A DNA stretch of 64,000 nucleotides from Vitis vinifera (lineage: Eukaryota; Streptophyta; Magnoliopsida; Vitales; Vitaceae), in NCBI RefSeq assembly GCF_030704535.1, contig NC_081822.1, forward strand, positions 14,439,001-14,503,000. The letters run 5' to 3'. Positions 11,660-23,334 of this stretch are shown here, piece after piece. The notes under the pieces were generated by a model. That model saw only the letters and a list, made by a program, of their open reading frames with translations, was not told the DNA's origin and ran no database searches. A program made the position numbers and the translations under genes. Within the stretch, counting starts at the first letter, position 1; each line of letters starts with the position of its first letter.

Positions 11660-11855
11660 CATCTGAAGATATGGATCCGAATACATTCACTGGATTTGAA
11701 GAATCCATTTCATCAATGAGAACTTGATTTGAAGAGCGCACTTCATCCATGGGAACTCGGGTGCCGGAAGAGGGTAGGTTTTCGGCCCTGGAAGGTGATC
11801 GGAGTGATTGTGGTGGCCGTTGAAAGGGTCGACGACGGTGAGAAGCCATAGCCAC
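11660..11855 (-). pseudogene. Unrecognised first-exon-like coding piece
   Basis: On the minus strand an ATG at 11853-11855 (a second in-frame ATG two codons later) opens about 65 codons. They are rich in Arg, Ser and Pro (SHRRRPFQRPP) and then acidic/polar (MDEVRSSNQ, MDSSNP). The reading ends near a possible donor (AGATG/GTATGA). A further donor-like site (CCCAAG/GTAATC) lies at about 11606. Base composition is far more GC-rich than the surroundings, as for a captured 5' exon. It starts about 260 bp inside the right terminal repeat, a position where a captured promoter could drive leftward transcription. I do not recognise the family. Confidence 0.4.
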
Positions 11856-12116
11856 CGATGAAGAGGAAGGGAAAGGTGAAGCGGTGAACAGAGCCCCCGA
11901 TAAAATTTTCCCCCCCTTGCCCTTCTCTTTTTCTCCTATTTTCCTCGTTATTTTTTAAGGAAAATAAGAGGGAAAATATTACAATATTTTCTTTAATACT
12001 TTCCTTTATATTTTTTTTCCATCTTATTTTCCATGTCATCCAAACTAAAGAAAAATATTTTCCTTTACATTTTTTTTCCTTTCCTTAACATTTTCTGGAA
12101 ACCAAACAGAGCCTAA

Positions 12117-13272
12117 GTAAAAAAACTGTCAAAAACACTCTCAAGAAAAGGACTTATTAAGCAATTAGACATGATGTGATTTGTAATTGTGCAGTCATAT
12201 CCTTATTGCAAAATTGTTGAAAAGGAGATTATGAGTAAACTAGATTAGCTAGTTTAGGTTAAAAATTTGTTCCAAATATTATCGTATTGGTCTTTGAATA
12301 CTTGAGATCATCATCAATTTTGATTTGAGGCCATTTAGGTAGGTCTTGTTCAGTATGTATGGGGTGGATAATGGCATTAAAAGATGTATATTGGGTTTAT
12401 AGCATTATGTAAAATTAACGGGCTGAAAAAATAGATTTTGGGTTTAATCATGATTTGTATATTTTTCATCATATTTTCTTTTTTCATGTAATTGGTGTAA
12501 CCCATTAAGCATAAATACACCTTATTGGTGTCATTATTCTCCGCCACATTCCCAACAATTTCAAGAGTCTTATTTTTGGATAAGGTTTGTTCAAGGTGAT
12601 TGACTATTTATCCTCAAATTGCTGAGGAGTTCACTAGAGTATGAGAGGCTACATCGTAGATGTGAAAATAAGTGTAGGTGTTGTCCATACCTTTGACAGA
12701 TTGTAGTGTTTGGTCCAAGTAAAATTATGTACTTATTCTCTAATATTTAGTGAGTTTGCTCTACTGTTGATTGGATATGTGATCTTTACACATAGACTTT
12801 ATAAATGGTTTTCGAAATACATCACGTCTGAATTGTGAGATTGGAACTTATTCAACTATCTTGATATTTTGTATCGATTAAAGAAATTCATTATTGTAAA
12901 AAAAAAACATGAAATTTTGGGCGTATAATCAAGACTACATATCCAATCTTCATCTATATAGTTTTAAGAATAAAGATGAGAGCTTTTATATAGATACATG
13001 CTTAGACTTATAGCTGTCAATGCAACTCATCAAGCCAATGTTACTTTGATGTAGCTGCAAAAGTTATTAGGTGTTTTGTGATAGAACTTGTAAGGAGTTA
13101 AAAAAGAGGTATAACACTTCTTACTTCCAAAACAAAAAGGAAAACCGATTTGTAAGCTAACTTGCTCAACTTTGTAATGTAGAAAAGTATAATTTGGGGA
13201 GGCATAAATAGCAAATTCAACAAAGGATTAATCAATTCATATGAAAGATTGTAAGTCTTTCTTACAAATATC
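12117..13272. other. Intergenic, nothing recognised
   Basis: No credible ORF, repeat ends or splice-bounded exons seen. An A-run near 12899-12908 is the only simple feature. Confidence 0.5.
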
Positions 13273-14295
13273 AACAAGATTAGGGATGACAATTTTACGG
13301 GTTTTTTCGAGTCACCCACCTCTCCTTGCCCCTATTAGGACAAGTATGGGAGCATAGTAATCGAGGATGAAACGGGTTCAAGTTTATTCTTTTAAACCCG
13401 AATTGAGTTTAGGGCAAGGTCAGGTTTTGTAATAATATGCCCCGCCTCGAATATGAAATTACAAGTTTACCCCCACCTAAAAATATTTGCTTCTCTTCCC
13501 GTCTTCCTCTCTCATTTTAGGGTTGTCGTTCCTCCCTATCGTTAGGGTTGTCGTTCTTCCCACTCAACTCAAAAATCCACCAGATAATCCCATTTCCTTC
13601 TCCTCCTTTCTTAATTCATTCCTATCTATTGCATAAACAAATCTATTGTCGGTCCCATTAGTTCACGCCACTACCATTTTCCCCCTCTAAATCATATTTT
13701 CTTGCGTTCACGAACTAATATGGTTCTTTGTTCATTTTTTTTTTTTTTTTATCTTGGACTTTAGGTATTTTTCTCGAATGTTGATTTGTTTACTCTAGGT
13801 TTCTTTTAGAGATTCATGATGTTCTTCGATTCCCAATCTAGGTTTCTTTTTCATTAATGATAGATGTATTTTCTTCTTCTACATGTCTAATATTTTATTT
13901 GAATCTCTTTATTGTTTGATTTTGATTGTATGGCATGCAACCTTGCAATTTATTCGAATCTCTAATTATTTTTCTTAAATAGTAATGAAGTACGAGGGGG
14001 ATAGGGGTAGTAATCCTCATGGATTTAACATATTTTGGGAATATATAAGCAAAGTTTGGGCGTTTTCTCTATCAATTTCTAGTCAAAAGATGAGAGATTT
14101 TGTTGCAATCTCTGCCTTTTAGCAGGGCAATTCAAGATTGAGAGTCAGAATTAGCGACAAACTTTTTTGTTGTCCTTGCAAGATGGTGATTCTGGTGAAG
14201 TTGAGGTTTAGGTGCTTCCCAAAAAGGAGATTGGTTTTTGCTAGAATTTCCAACTTGTAATCTAGCCCGGCATAGCCCTACCTCGCTTCACTCGC

Positions 14296-16231
14296 TGACC
14301 GAAATTTCTCTATTGTACCAAAATACTTAGCCTTTTTACGTAGTAACTCTGGTCAAGAAAAACTAGAGAAAGAGTCACTACGGCTTTTGTAGTATTCCGG
14401 GTATCGTTCTCAAGGACTGGCTTATGAAAATTGTCAATACTAGAATAAATGAATTGTTTTTGTTTAAATCCTTAAGTGAAAAAAAACAATATGTGGATAA
14501 TGTGAAACTAAGTAAAAGAAATTGGATTAATAAGAGAAAATGAATATTGATTTTAAATTCAATTGATTCAAGTTTGGGGTTTTCCACAATCCAACCTAGG
14601 GTATAGAAATTATAGAAAACAAGGGTATTTTAAGTAATATGATCTTAGGGTTTTGGGATCCTTGGCCACTCGCGATCAAGTTGGGTTCTATAACTCAAAA
14701 TTGCATCCGAAACCTAATTTTTCCTTTTTCAAACAGATTCCTAAAACCATCAAATGAATGAGATTGATTATCAATTTAAGATTTGGCTTTTTAACCCTTC
14801 CTACTCCTTATAGCTTTGTTTAGGGGCAAATAACGGTAGGGAAAACGAGGATAACTAATGATCAAGAATTACCAAGAATCACTAGTATCAAGTAATAACC
14901 TATCGTATCATTCCCTAAACGAACTCACAAGGATAGGATAAAAAAATATAATAAATTGTCACCCAACCAATAATTAATCTCATTGTTATAGTAATTTACC
15001 CATTGTCCCTATAGGTTTCCTAGCCCTTAGGTTTTCATGCTTCAAGCCCCAAGTTGGCTCTTAGCCTCTCATGGGGGTGATGTCACATTCACAATCCATA
15101 GTAGGGTAAAAATCCATAATTTGAATCAAAAGAAACTAAAAACAATATATTCAATAAAGAAGAAAAAGAAAACAAACCAAAGTTCTCGTCTTCTTCCTCC
15201 TTCAATGTCAAAAACTCCAGAAAAAAAAATCCAAGATTCAAGATCCAAGATTCCTAAAACCTAGAATTGAGAGAGTTTATATAATATCCTCAATTACCCA
15301 ACATGTGGCACACTCTCATTGGCCACTTATTACAAAATAATTTCCTAAAAATGATTAAAAAATAATAAAATTGTGATTTCTAGTCATGTGGGGTCCACCT
15401 AGGGCGGATGGAGTGCTTTAGATGCAATTCCCGAGGTAGAGGAGGCGGAACATCAAAGTGGCAGTGGGTGAATTCGAAATTGGTGTCATTTCGAAGTGGA
15501 TTTCGAATTCATAAGTTGAATAGATGCAATTCTCGGGGTAGAGGAGGCGGAACATCAAAGTGGCAGTAGGTGAATTCGAAATTGGTGTCATTTCGAAGTG
15601 GATTTCGAATTCATAAGTTGAATTTCGAAATCATAAGTTGAATTTCGAAATCATTTCGAAATGACCCTCCAGCTTGGTGCAGTTGTCTTCAAATGGCCAT
15701 AACTTCTTCATTTCAGCTCCGATTTGCAAACCGTTTGAAGTGTTGGACTCCTGACTTCTCGAGCTTCGAAACGATATATAGTATGTATATAATGGACTCC
15801 AGAAAGTGCTCCAAATTTGTCCTCAAAGTCAGAGTATATAATGCCATCAGATTTTTGAGTTCTAAATTTCCATGCAGCTAAATCTTGCTTCATGCCTCAT
15901 TCCCCATGCTTTCTTGCCTTCTTTCTTACTCCATAATGGTCATTTATCATCCTCCAACCTCATGATATCCTTGTTTTGCCTTTCCTTACGTTCAATGAGT
16001 CTTGACTCACTTATTTCCTCATTTAGCCCTTTCTTGATCTTTCAAAATCTAAAGTCATTCAATTTGCACAATTTTCTTCCCTTGAACCTGAGATAAATCT
16101 CCAAAGTATAGATTAAACCCATGGCTAGGGCCTTAGCATTGATTTAGGTCAAGTTGGGTGATTTGAATGTCCTTTGGTGCACAAATCATATCGAATATGT
16201 GCCATTAGAGCATATATTTTGGCTCCAATCA
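14296..16231 (-). repeat. 3' LTR of the Athila-type element
   Basis: Starts TGACCGAAATTTCTC and ends GGCTCCAATCA in the plus sense. It contains a 102-bp tandem duplication at about 15421-15620. Small ORFs here recur in the other LTR and look non-coding. Confidence 0.95.
15421..15620. repeat. 102-bp tandem duplication within the LTR
   Basis: Units start GATGCAATTC at 15421 and 15523 and contain AGGAGGCGGAACATCAAAG and TTCGAATTCATAAGTTGAA. Short repeats of ATAAGTTGAATTTCGAAATC follow to about 15660. The same structure is at 24460-24659 in the other LTR. Confidence 0.9.
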
Positions 16232-16243
16232 TCCCCCTCAACC
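16232..16243 (-). other. Polypurine tract
   Basis: On the minus strand the bases just before the 3' LTR read TTGAGGGGGA, a purine run suited to priming plus-strand DNA synthesis. Confidence 0.8.
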
Positions 16244-16810
16244 TAAACTTTGCTAGTCCCTAGCAAATGAAAAGAATAAAGAAGAATGAAAAATTTGTAA
16301 TGAGATTCATGAAACCATATTAACTCAACATAACATGTTTCACACACAAGATACCCAAGTAGACAAATTTCCTAGATTTGAGCAAGATGACACAAGATAT
16401 GCAACTTCTTAGTTTTCTCACCTTATCTTCGTATACATAAATGTGCATCCATGTTTAGCATTCCTCTTAGTGTCTCTTGATTTTCCCTTGATTGGTTCTT
16501 TCCACCTAAACCTCATGTGCTTAATTTTGGTGTCCCCTCATAGTATTTTTCTTAAGACTTTTTCTTAAACTCAAATTTCATCATTCTTGAAGTTAAAGAG
16601 GAGGAAAATTTATTTTGATTTTTCTTTCTTAGTTTAGGAAATCTCCTTCTATATGGCTTAATAGGGATCCACCGGCAACTCCCGAGTTTTCACCCAAGGT
16701 ACCAGGTATTGAGGACCTTTATAGGCCACTTACCCCTCAGGTATCACCCTAGCTCAAGGTAGAACAAGGTCGAATTTCCCAAACATTTTTTTTTCTTCAA
16801 TTTTCATTTA

Positions 16811-16846
<36 letters not shown>

Positions 16847-17780
16847 GAGTTTAGCTTATGTAACGAGCAAGATACCGATGACTCCTAACCAGTTGGTTTC
16901 GGGCACCAGGGCTTGAAGACACAAGGCCATTACCCCCTCAGATAATTGCTCAAGCTTAAATCAGTCATTTTCAATTTTTATTTTTATTTTTTTCATTTCC
17001 TCATTTTATTGCTTAAGAACAACTCTTTTTAAGCTAAAGAAATTATCTTAATCAAGATACCATAAGGGTACATGTGTTTTGTGTGTGCTTTGAGTCTTAA
17101 ATAGAAAATAACCATCAAAGAAAAATTGAAGGTATTCCAAGGATTCAACCTAACTATTTTTGCACTTAAAGGTATATAAAGATAAGGTAAGTGAACTAAT
17201 ACTCTTGCTCTAACTGCATTTTTTCTCAAATTCTAAAGAAATAATACTACTTAAAGCATTCTCATGCCAAATAAACCATGAGTTACCAAGGCAAATCAAG
17301 AATCTCATTAGCTAACCAAAGATGACATGCAAACTTTTGAAAAAAATTAGGGCTAATAGGCTAATAGGCCTTCCCCCATCAACCTAAATTACACATTGTC
17401 CCCAATGTGTAGAATAATAGGTCAAAAGAAAGGAAAAAGGAAGATATTACCTTAAGATCATCAAGTGAGAAGTGTGTTATGAGGACTTCATATAAACTGT
17501 AGGAGCTTTGTCACCTTGAACACATGTGAGGCTTACCTTTTCACTCCCTTGAAGTTCGCATTTACCTATATCACTCGAATGTTTGCAAGCTAAGTTGCTA
17601 CAACTCATAAACTCATTAGTAAGTTAAAAACAACTAAAAAAATAAAAAATAAAAAATAAAATAAAAAATTCTAACCATATTGCTAATGACTAATTGAAAA
17701 TGCAAAACTAAATAAAGAAAAATAAATAAATAAAATAAAACAAAATAAAAGTTTTACCTACTGGATTTTCAGAAAATGCT
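16244..17780 (-). other. Non-coding region between pol and the 3' LTR
   Basis: About 1.5 kb with no credible ORF on either strand. A run of about 31 T (roughly 16811-16841, plus sense) and short A/T runs near 17640-17750 are present. Athila relatives often carry an envelope-like ORF here; none is seen. Confidence 0.6.
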
Positions 17781-20700
17781 TCAACCCTTTTGAACATCCC
17801 CATCAAGAAAATGGAGATTCTCCTCTTGTGTCTCAAATCTTTCAATGAAATGCTTTAGGCGCTGACCATTAACTTTGAATTCATTACCTGTCCTCGGATT
17901 TTGAATGGTCACAGTGCCATAAGGGAAGACTTCCTTTACCACATAAGGGCCATTCCACCTTGACTTAAGCTTTCCTGGAAAAATGTGAAGCTTGGAGTCG
18001 TACAACAACACCTTTTCACCTTGCTTGAACTCCCTTCGTAAAATAAGCTTGTCATGGTAGAATTTGTGTTTTTCCCTTGCATTACGTAGGCATTCATAAC
18101 TCTCATTTCGATATGCCTCAAGTTCATTCAAATCATATTTCCTTTTAGCTCCAGCTTGATCCGAATCAAAGTTCATCTTCTTTACAGCCCAATATGCACG
18201 ATGTTCGAGTTCTACAGGCAAATGACATGTTTTACCATAAACAATTCGGTACGGTGACATGCCAAGGACAGTCTTATAGGCTGTCCTATATGCCCAAAGT
18301 GCATCACTCAACTTGGTAGACCAATCTTTTCTTGTAGTATTGACTACTTTGGTGAGGATTCTCTTAATTTCCCGATTTGCTAGCTCAGCTTGCCCATTCG
18401 TTTGAGGGTGATATGGGGTGGACACTTTATGCCTCACTCCATATTTCTGCAAAAGAGTGGAAAAAGGCTTATTACAAAAGTGTGAACCTCCATCACTAAT
18501 GATTGCTCTCGGAATGCCAAACCTAGAGAAAATATTCTCCTTTAAAAATTTGAGCACCACTTTGTGATCATTGCTCTTGCATGCCACTGCTTCTACCCAT
18601 TTAGAGACATAATCCACTCCCACCAAAATATAGAGATTACCAAAAGAAGGAGGGAATGGTCCCATAAAGTCTAGGCCCCAACAATCAAAGACCTCAACAA
18701 CACAAATATGATTTTGAGGCATTTGATACCTTGTGTTGATTTTCCCCAGTTGTTGACATTGTGGACAACTTTTGCAATGAGTGTTACAATCCTTGAACAT
18801 AGTTGGCCAATAGAATCCACTCTGTAGAATTTTTGTTGAAGTCTTCCTTGAAGCAAAATGACCTCCACAAGCTCCTTCATGGCACATTCGCAATATGTCT
18901 TGTTGTTCATCCTCTGGAACACATCTCCGCATAATTTGATCTGGGCAAAACTTATACAAATATGGATCATCCCAAGCATAGTGTTTTGCTCGTGAAAGAA
19001 AATACTTCTTTGTTTCCATGTTCCATTCTGATGGAAGCTCTCCGGTTGCCAAGTAATTGACTATATTTGCGAACCAAGGCAACTTCTCCACTGCACAAAG
19101 TGCATCATCAGGAAACTCATCATTAATTTGTGCTTCCTCGAAATGTGACTCTACTTTAACTCGGGAAAGATGATCAGCAACCACATTCTCTACCCCTTGC
19201 TTATCCTTGATTTGAATGTTAAATTCTTGAAGGAGAAGGATCCACCTGATAAGTCTTGCTTTGGCATCCTTTTTGTTGAGTAGATATTTCAAGGCCGAAT
19301 GATCAGTAAAAATTACTATTGAAGTTCCCAAAAGGTAGTTCCTGAATTTATCAAGTGCGAACACCACTGCAAGGAGCTCCTTTTCAGTAGTTGTGTAGTT
19401 CTTCTGAGCATCATTGAGGGTTTTACTAGCATAGTACACCACATATGGTTTTCCATCCTCCCTTTGACCTAGTACAGCTCCCACTGCATAGTCACTAGCA
19501 TCGCACATCAACTCAAATGGGAGAGACCAATTTGGAGATCTCACAATTGGCGCAGTAGTGAGGAGTGACTTTAGCCTCTTGAAAGCTTCTTGACATGCTT
19601 TAGTCCATATGAATTCTGCATCCTTAAGTAGTAAAGCACAAAGAGGTTGAGCGATTTTTGAGAAGTCTTGTATGAACCTTCTATAAAAACCTGCATGTCC
19701 CAAAAATTGTCTCACCTCTTTAACAGTAGTAGGCGAAGGTAGCTTTGAGATGAGCTCAATTTTTGCTGGATCTACCTGAATGCCCTCTTTAGAGATGATA
19801 TGACCAAGTACTACCCCTGAGGTTGCCATGAAGTGACACTTCTCCCAATTTAGAACCAAATCCTTCTCAATGCACCTTTTCAAAACTTTTTTCAAATTTA
19901 AGAGACAATCATCAAAGGTCTTCCCATAAACAGTTAGATCATCCATGAAAACTTCCATGATTCTCTCTACCATGTCACTGAAAATACTAAGCATACACCT
20001 TTGAAATGTGGCCGGTGCATTACAAAGACCAAAAGGCATGCGCCTATAAGCATAAGTGCCAAATGGGCATGTGAATGTGGTTTTCTCCTGATCCTCCAAT
20101 GCAATGGCAATTTGAAAATAACCTGAATAGCCATCCAAGAAGCAATAATAGTCATGACCAGCTACCCTCTCCAAGACCTGATCTAAGAAAGGTAATGGAA
20201 AGTGATCTTTCTTGGTGACTGCATTCAACTTCCTAAAATCAATGCATACTCGCCAACCTGTAGTCAACCTTGTAGGAATGAGCTCTCCTTCATCATTCTT
20301 CATCACAGTTATCCCGCTTTTCTTAGGTACTACTTGAGTGGGGCTCACCCAACTACTGTCAGAGATAGGATAAATAATACCTGCATCTAAAAGCTTCAAT
20401 ACCTCATTTCTGACTACATCTTGCATAAGGGGATTTAGCCTTCTTTGTGGTTGCCTTACTGGTTTTGCATTCTCTTCCAAATAAATATGATGCGTGCAAA
20501 TCAAGGGATTTATCCCTTTCAAATCTGAAATGGACCAACCAATCACTCTTTTATTCTCTTTAAGCACCTTCAAAAGTTTCATTTCTTGCTCTTCAGTTAA
20601 TGTAGCTGAAATTACCACAGGTTTTTCTTCATTTGCCTCTAAATAAACATACTTTAAACCATGTGGCAGGGGCTTTAACTCTGGTTTGCTGATCTCAACC

Positions 20701-21824
20701 TCTTCCTTTTTGCTTTCTTCATCATTCTCAACACTGTTCAAAGATTGAATCGTATATTTTTCTTTCCATTCTGTAGCAACTTGAACACATTCTTTCTTAA
20801 CGATTGTAGAGAAAAATTCATCTATATTTTCTTCCATTAACTTTTCTGTGTGTTCTTGCACCAAAACCTCTATAAGGCATGCTTCCTCATTTTCCACATC
20901 ATCATGGTCCATTGGTTGCTTGCATAAATTGAAGACATTCATTTCCACTGTCATGTTCCCAAAAGATAATTGCATCAATCCATTTCGACAGTTAATGAGA
21001 GCATTGGCTGTAGCAAGGAAGGGTCTCCCAAGAATAATTGGAACAGAATTCATACCCTTTTTCAATGGTTCTGTATCTAACACCACAAAGTCCACTGGGT
21101 AGTAGAACTTTTCAACTTGCACCAAAACATCTTCGACTACTCCTCTAGGTACTTTAATCGAACGATCTGCTAAAGAGAGTGTAATGGTAGTAGCCTTAAG
21201 CTCTCCCAATCCCAATTGCTTATAGATTGAATATGGAAGCAAATTCACACTAGCTCCCAAATCTAACAAAGCCCTTTCCACGAATGAATCTCCAATCTGG
21301 ACTGAGATGGTAGGACAACCTGGATCTTTGTACTTCACTATTGCTTTATTCTCAATGATGGCACTGACTTGCTCGGTGAGGAATGCTTTCTTGCTTAATT
21401 TAATCCTTCTCTTCACAGTGCATAAGTCTTTGAGGAACTTTGCATAAGCAGGAACTTGCTTGATCATATCAAGGAGTGGAATGTTGATCTTCACTTGCTT
21501 CAAAACTTCCAAAATCTCTAAAGTCTTATCCCCCACTTTGTGTCTCTGCATAGCTGAAGGGAAAGGCAAATGATTGGAAACACTCATTTTATTTTTGCTC
21601 ACAATGACTTCCTCATATTTTTCAGATGCTTTCTCATTTCTAACATTTTTCTCCACAGCTGGTTCATCTCTAGCAGGAATATCTTCACTTACAGGTAACT
21701 TGGGCCCTTCATATTCTTTCCCATTTCTGAGTGTGATAACGGCATTGCAATCTTCCTTTTGCACTTCAGAAACTTCATTTACTCCTCTCGGATTTTTCTG
21801 TGGTTGAGCTGGGAATTTTCCTTT
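17781..21824 (-). CDS. pol: Pol polyprotein of the Athila-type element (PR-RT-RNaseH-INT)
   Basis: The frame is open from directly after the gag UAG to TGA at 17781, about 1,347 codons. Counting from the GTG at 21764: aspartic protease with DLGAS at about 168-172 and a later ILGRPFL; reverse transcriptase about 460-650 with FMDD at about 606-609; RNase H about 750-870 (CDAS, TEKE, TDHSAL); integrase with an H-H-C-C zinc finger about 960-1003 and catalytic D, D, E at about 1032, 1091 and 1127 (35 residues between the last two). All catalytic residues are present and there is no internal stop, so the reading frame looks functional. There is no ATG near the beginning, which fits translation as a gag-pol fusion. 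The product would copy and integrate the element. Confidence 0.93.
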   Translation of the reverse strand, partial: KGKFPAQPQKNPRGVNEVSEVQKEDCNAVITLRNGKEYEGPKLPVSEDIPARDEPAVEKNVRNEKASEKYEEVIVSKNKMSVSNHLPFPSAMQRHKVGDKTLEILEVLKQVKINIPLLDMIKQVPAYAKFLKDLCTVKRRIKLSKKAFLTEQVSAIIENKAIVKYKDPGCPTISVQIGDSFVERALLDLGASVNLLPYSIYKQLGLGELKATTITLSLADRSIKVPRGVVEDVLVQVEKFYYPVDFVVLDTEPLKKGMNSVPIILGRPFLATANALINCRNGLMQLSFGNMTVEMNVFNLCKQPMDHDDVENEEACLIEVLVQEHTEKLMEENIDEFFSTIVKKECVQVATEWKEKYTIQSLNSVENDEESKKEEVEISKPELKPLPHGLKYVYLEANEEKPVVISATLTEEQEMKLLKVLKENKRVIGWSISDLKGINPLICTHHIYLEENAKPVRQPQRRLNPLMQDVVRNEVLKLLDAGIIYPISDSSWVSPTQVVPKKSGITVMKNDEGELIPTRLTTGWRVCIDFRKLNAVTKKDHFPLPFLDQVLERVAGHDYYCFLDGYSGYFQIAIALEDQEKTTFTCPFGTYAYRRMPFGLCNAPATFQRCMLSIFSDMVERIMEVFMDDLTVYGKTFDDCLLNLKKVLKRCIEKDLVLNWEKCHFMATSGVVLGHIISKEGIQVDPAKIELISKLPSPTTVKEVRQFLGHAGFYRRFIQDFSKIAQPLCALLLKDAEFIWTKACQEAFKRLKSLLTTAPIVRSPNWSLPFELMCDASDYAVGAVLGQREDGKPYVVYYASKTLNDAQKNYTTTEKELLAVVFALDKFRNYLLGTSIVIFTDHSALKYLLNKKDAKARLIRWILLLQEFNIQIKDKQGVENVVADHLSRVKVESHFEEAQINDEFPDDALCAVEKLPWFANIVNYLATGELPSEWNMETKKYFLSRAKHYAWDDPYLYKFCPDQIMRRCVPEDEQQDILRMCHEGACGGHFASRKTSTKILQSGFYWPTMFKDCNTHCKSCPQCQQLGKINTRYQMPQNHICVVEVFDCWGLDFMGPFPPSFGNLYILVGVDYVSKWVEAVACKSNDHKVVLKFLKENIFSRFGIPRAIISDGGSHFCNKPFSTLLQKYGVRHKVSTPYHPQTNGQAELANREIKRILTKVVNTTRKDWSTKLSDALWAYRTAYKTVLGMSPYRIVYGKTCHLPVELEHRAYWAVKKMNFDSDQAGAKRKYDLNELEAYRNESYECLRNAREKHKFYHDKLILRREFKQGEKVLLYDSKLHIFPGKLKSRWNGPYVVKEVFPYGTVTIQNPRTGNEFKVNGQRLKHFIERFETQEENLHFLDGDVQKG

Positions 21825-23279
21825 CTATTGAGATAAACTTACAGCAAGTTGGCTCAAAGTGGTTCGAATATCTACTAGTTCTTGAGATGTTTGAGCATTT
21901 ATCCTATTTTGATCTTCATTACGCTTGTCTTGCTTCTGTATAAACTCTCTCATCATGTCTTCCAGGCTTGAGTTAGATGATGAGGCTTGATGTTGCTGTT
22001 GAAAATTTTGAGATGGCATACCTTGTGGTTGAAAACCTTGCTGCCCATTAGTCTGATTACCCTGAAATTGGTTTCCTTGCTGCTGAAACTGGCCATTATT
22101 ACCTCCCCTCCATGATAGATTTGGATGATTCCTCCAACCCGGATTATAAGTGTTGGAATATGGAGAATTGCTAGAATATTGCTTGTATGTCCCTAAGGCA
22201 TTGGCTTGCTCCGTAAACATATCTTGCACTGCAGGTAGAGTGGGACAAGATTGTACACCATGTTCTGTAGACTTACATATCAAGCACAATTGAGTTACCC
22301 CATCATTGACTATTTGTACCTCTTGAACTCCCTTGGTTTCCAAATCATCCAACCTTCTCATAACGGTTGCTAGCTTTGCTTGGACATCTAAACCCTCTGG
22401 TAAGGTATACACGCCACTAGCTCTTGCCCTGTTCATTGTTCTATCTCTAGATGGTTCCTTGACGATTGGTTCATCCCAACTTCTAGATACCTCAGCAACA
22501 TAATCAAGGAATTGAAATGCTTCATCGGGGTTTTTATTCATGAAATCTCCTCCACACATAGTCTCGAGAAGTTGTTTCATTGGTGGAGCCATACCTTCAT
22601 AGAAATACGAAACTAGCATCCAGTTGTCAAATCCGTGATGGGGGCAAGCTGCAACAATCTCCCTGAATCTTTCCCAACATGCAAAAAATTTCTCATCCTC
22701 CATAGCCTTGAAATTCGAGATCTCCTTTTTCAATGCACTGGTTCTATGTGTTGGAAAGAATTTCTGCAAAAACACTGATTGTAGATCACCCCAATTTCTG
22801 ATACTATAAGGTCTAAGACTATTAAACCAAGTCTTAGCTTTATCCTTCAATGACAAGGGGAATAGCTTCATGCGAAAGATCTCCAAAGGAGTGTTGGCTT
22901 CTCGAAAAATTGAAACGATGTCCTCAAATTCCTTGATGTGAGAGTATGGATTTTCATTTTCTGTCCCCCTAAAAATGGGTAGTTGAGACACCACTTGAGG
23001 CCGAATGGTAACATGATCATGATTTGGAGGTAGCATAAAACACGATGGTGTGCTCAACCTGGGAGGATTTAGAAGCTCTCTCATAGTTCTTTGGCCCTGC
23101 ACCGGTGGTCGTGACCTGTTGTTATTACTGTTGAATTCTTCAGTGTCCTCCATATTTGGTTGAGATTCCTCAGTTGTTCTTTGAAGTCTACCTGAAATAT
23201 CTCTTTCCCAACCAAGCATAAAATAGAAGAAAAATATGTATAAAGATAAAAATAAAATAAAAGAACTAAAACAAAGCAA
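21825..23279 (-). CDS. gag: Gag protein of the Athila-type element
   Basis: 484 codons ending in TAG at 21825-21827. A retrotransposon gag core occupies about residues 95-250 (FPLSLKDKAKTWFNSL, FLQKFFP). A pair of Cys residues in a possible degenerate zinc knuckle (CLICKSTEHGVQSCP) is near 330, then a Gln/Asn-rich C-terminal half. The first ATG gives a very hydrophobic, Phe-rich start that begins only about 30 bases from the primer site. A more natural start may be one of the later Met codons (about 23150-23220). The stop is in the same frame as pol. Confidence 0.9.
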   Translation of the reverse strand: MLCFSSFILFLSLYIFFFYFMLGWERDISGRLQRTTEESQPNMEDTEEFNSNNNRSRPPVQGQRTMRELLNPPRLSTPSCFMLPPNHDHVTIRPQVVSQLPIFRGTENENPYSHIKEFEDIVSIFREANTPLEIFRMKLFPLSLKDKAKTWFNSLRPYSIRNWGDLQSVFLQKFFPTHRTSALKKEISNFKAMEDEKFFACWERFREIVAACPHHGFDNWMLVSYFYEGMAPPMKQLLETMCGGDFMNKNPDEAFQFLDYVAEVSRSWDEPIVKEPSRDRTMNRARASGVYTLPEGLDVQAKLATVMRRLDDLETKGVQEVQIVNDGVTQLCLICKSTEHGVQSCPTLPAVQDMFTEQANALGTYKQYSSNSPYSNTYNPGWRNHPNLSWRGGNNGQFQQQGNQFQGNQTNGQQGFQPQGMPSQNFQQQHQASSSNSSLEDMMREFIQKQDKRNEDQNRINAQTSQELVDIRTTLSQLAVSLSQ

Positions 23280-23310
23280 TGCACTATATCCTAGTTATGA
23301 CGATTGCCAA

Positions 23311-23328
23311 TCCCCGGCAACGGCGCCA
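23311..23328 (-). other. Primer binding site for tRNA-Asp
   Basis: The plus strand reads TCCCCGGCAACGGCGCCA, the 3' end of plant tRNA-Asp including CCA. On the element strand this is its complement, 6 bases inside the 5' LTR. Confidence 0.88.
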
Positions 23329-23334
23329 TTTTCT

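Larger units (their letters stand above)
7069..12113. mobile_element. PIF/Harbinger-type element with captured exons, no visible transposase
   Basis: The left end GGCTCTGTTTGGTT at 7069 and the right end AACCAAACAGAGCC at 12113 are perfect inverted repeats for 14 bases, continuing imperfectly (CCCGGAAA / TTTCTGGA). Both sides are flanked by TAA (7066-7068 and 12114-12116), the 3-bp TTA/TAA duplication typical of PIF/Harbinger. Length is 5,045 bp. GTTTGGTTA motifs recur just inside the left end. I find no DDE transposase or Myb-like ORF. Inside, on the minus strand, are a J-domain exon (8501-8560), an amino-acid transporter last exon (7904-8002) and a first-exon-like ORF (11660-11855). It could instead be two separate MITEs around a decayed region, but the matched target duplications favour one element. 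Confidence 0.7.

Noticed and set aside
23311-23328. Looks like the 3' end of a tRNA-Asp gene
   Set aside because: Only the last 18 bases match and they sit 6 bases inside an LTR, so this is the retrotransposon primer binding site.
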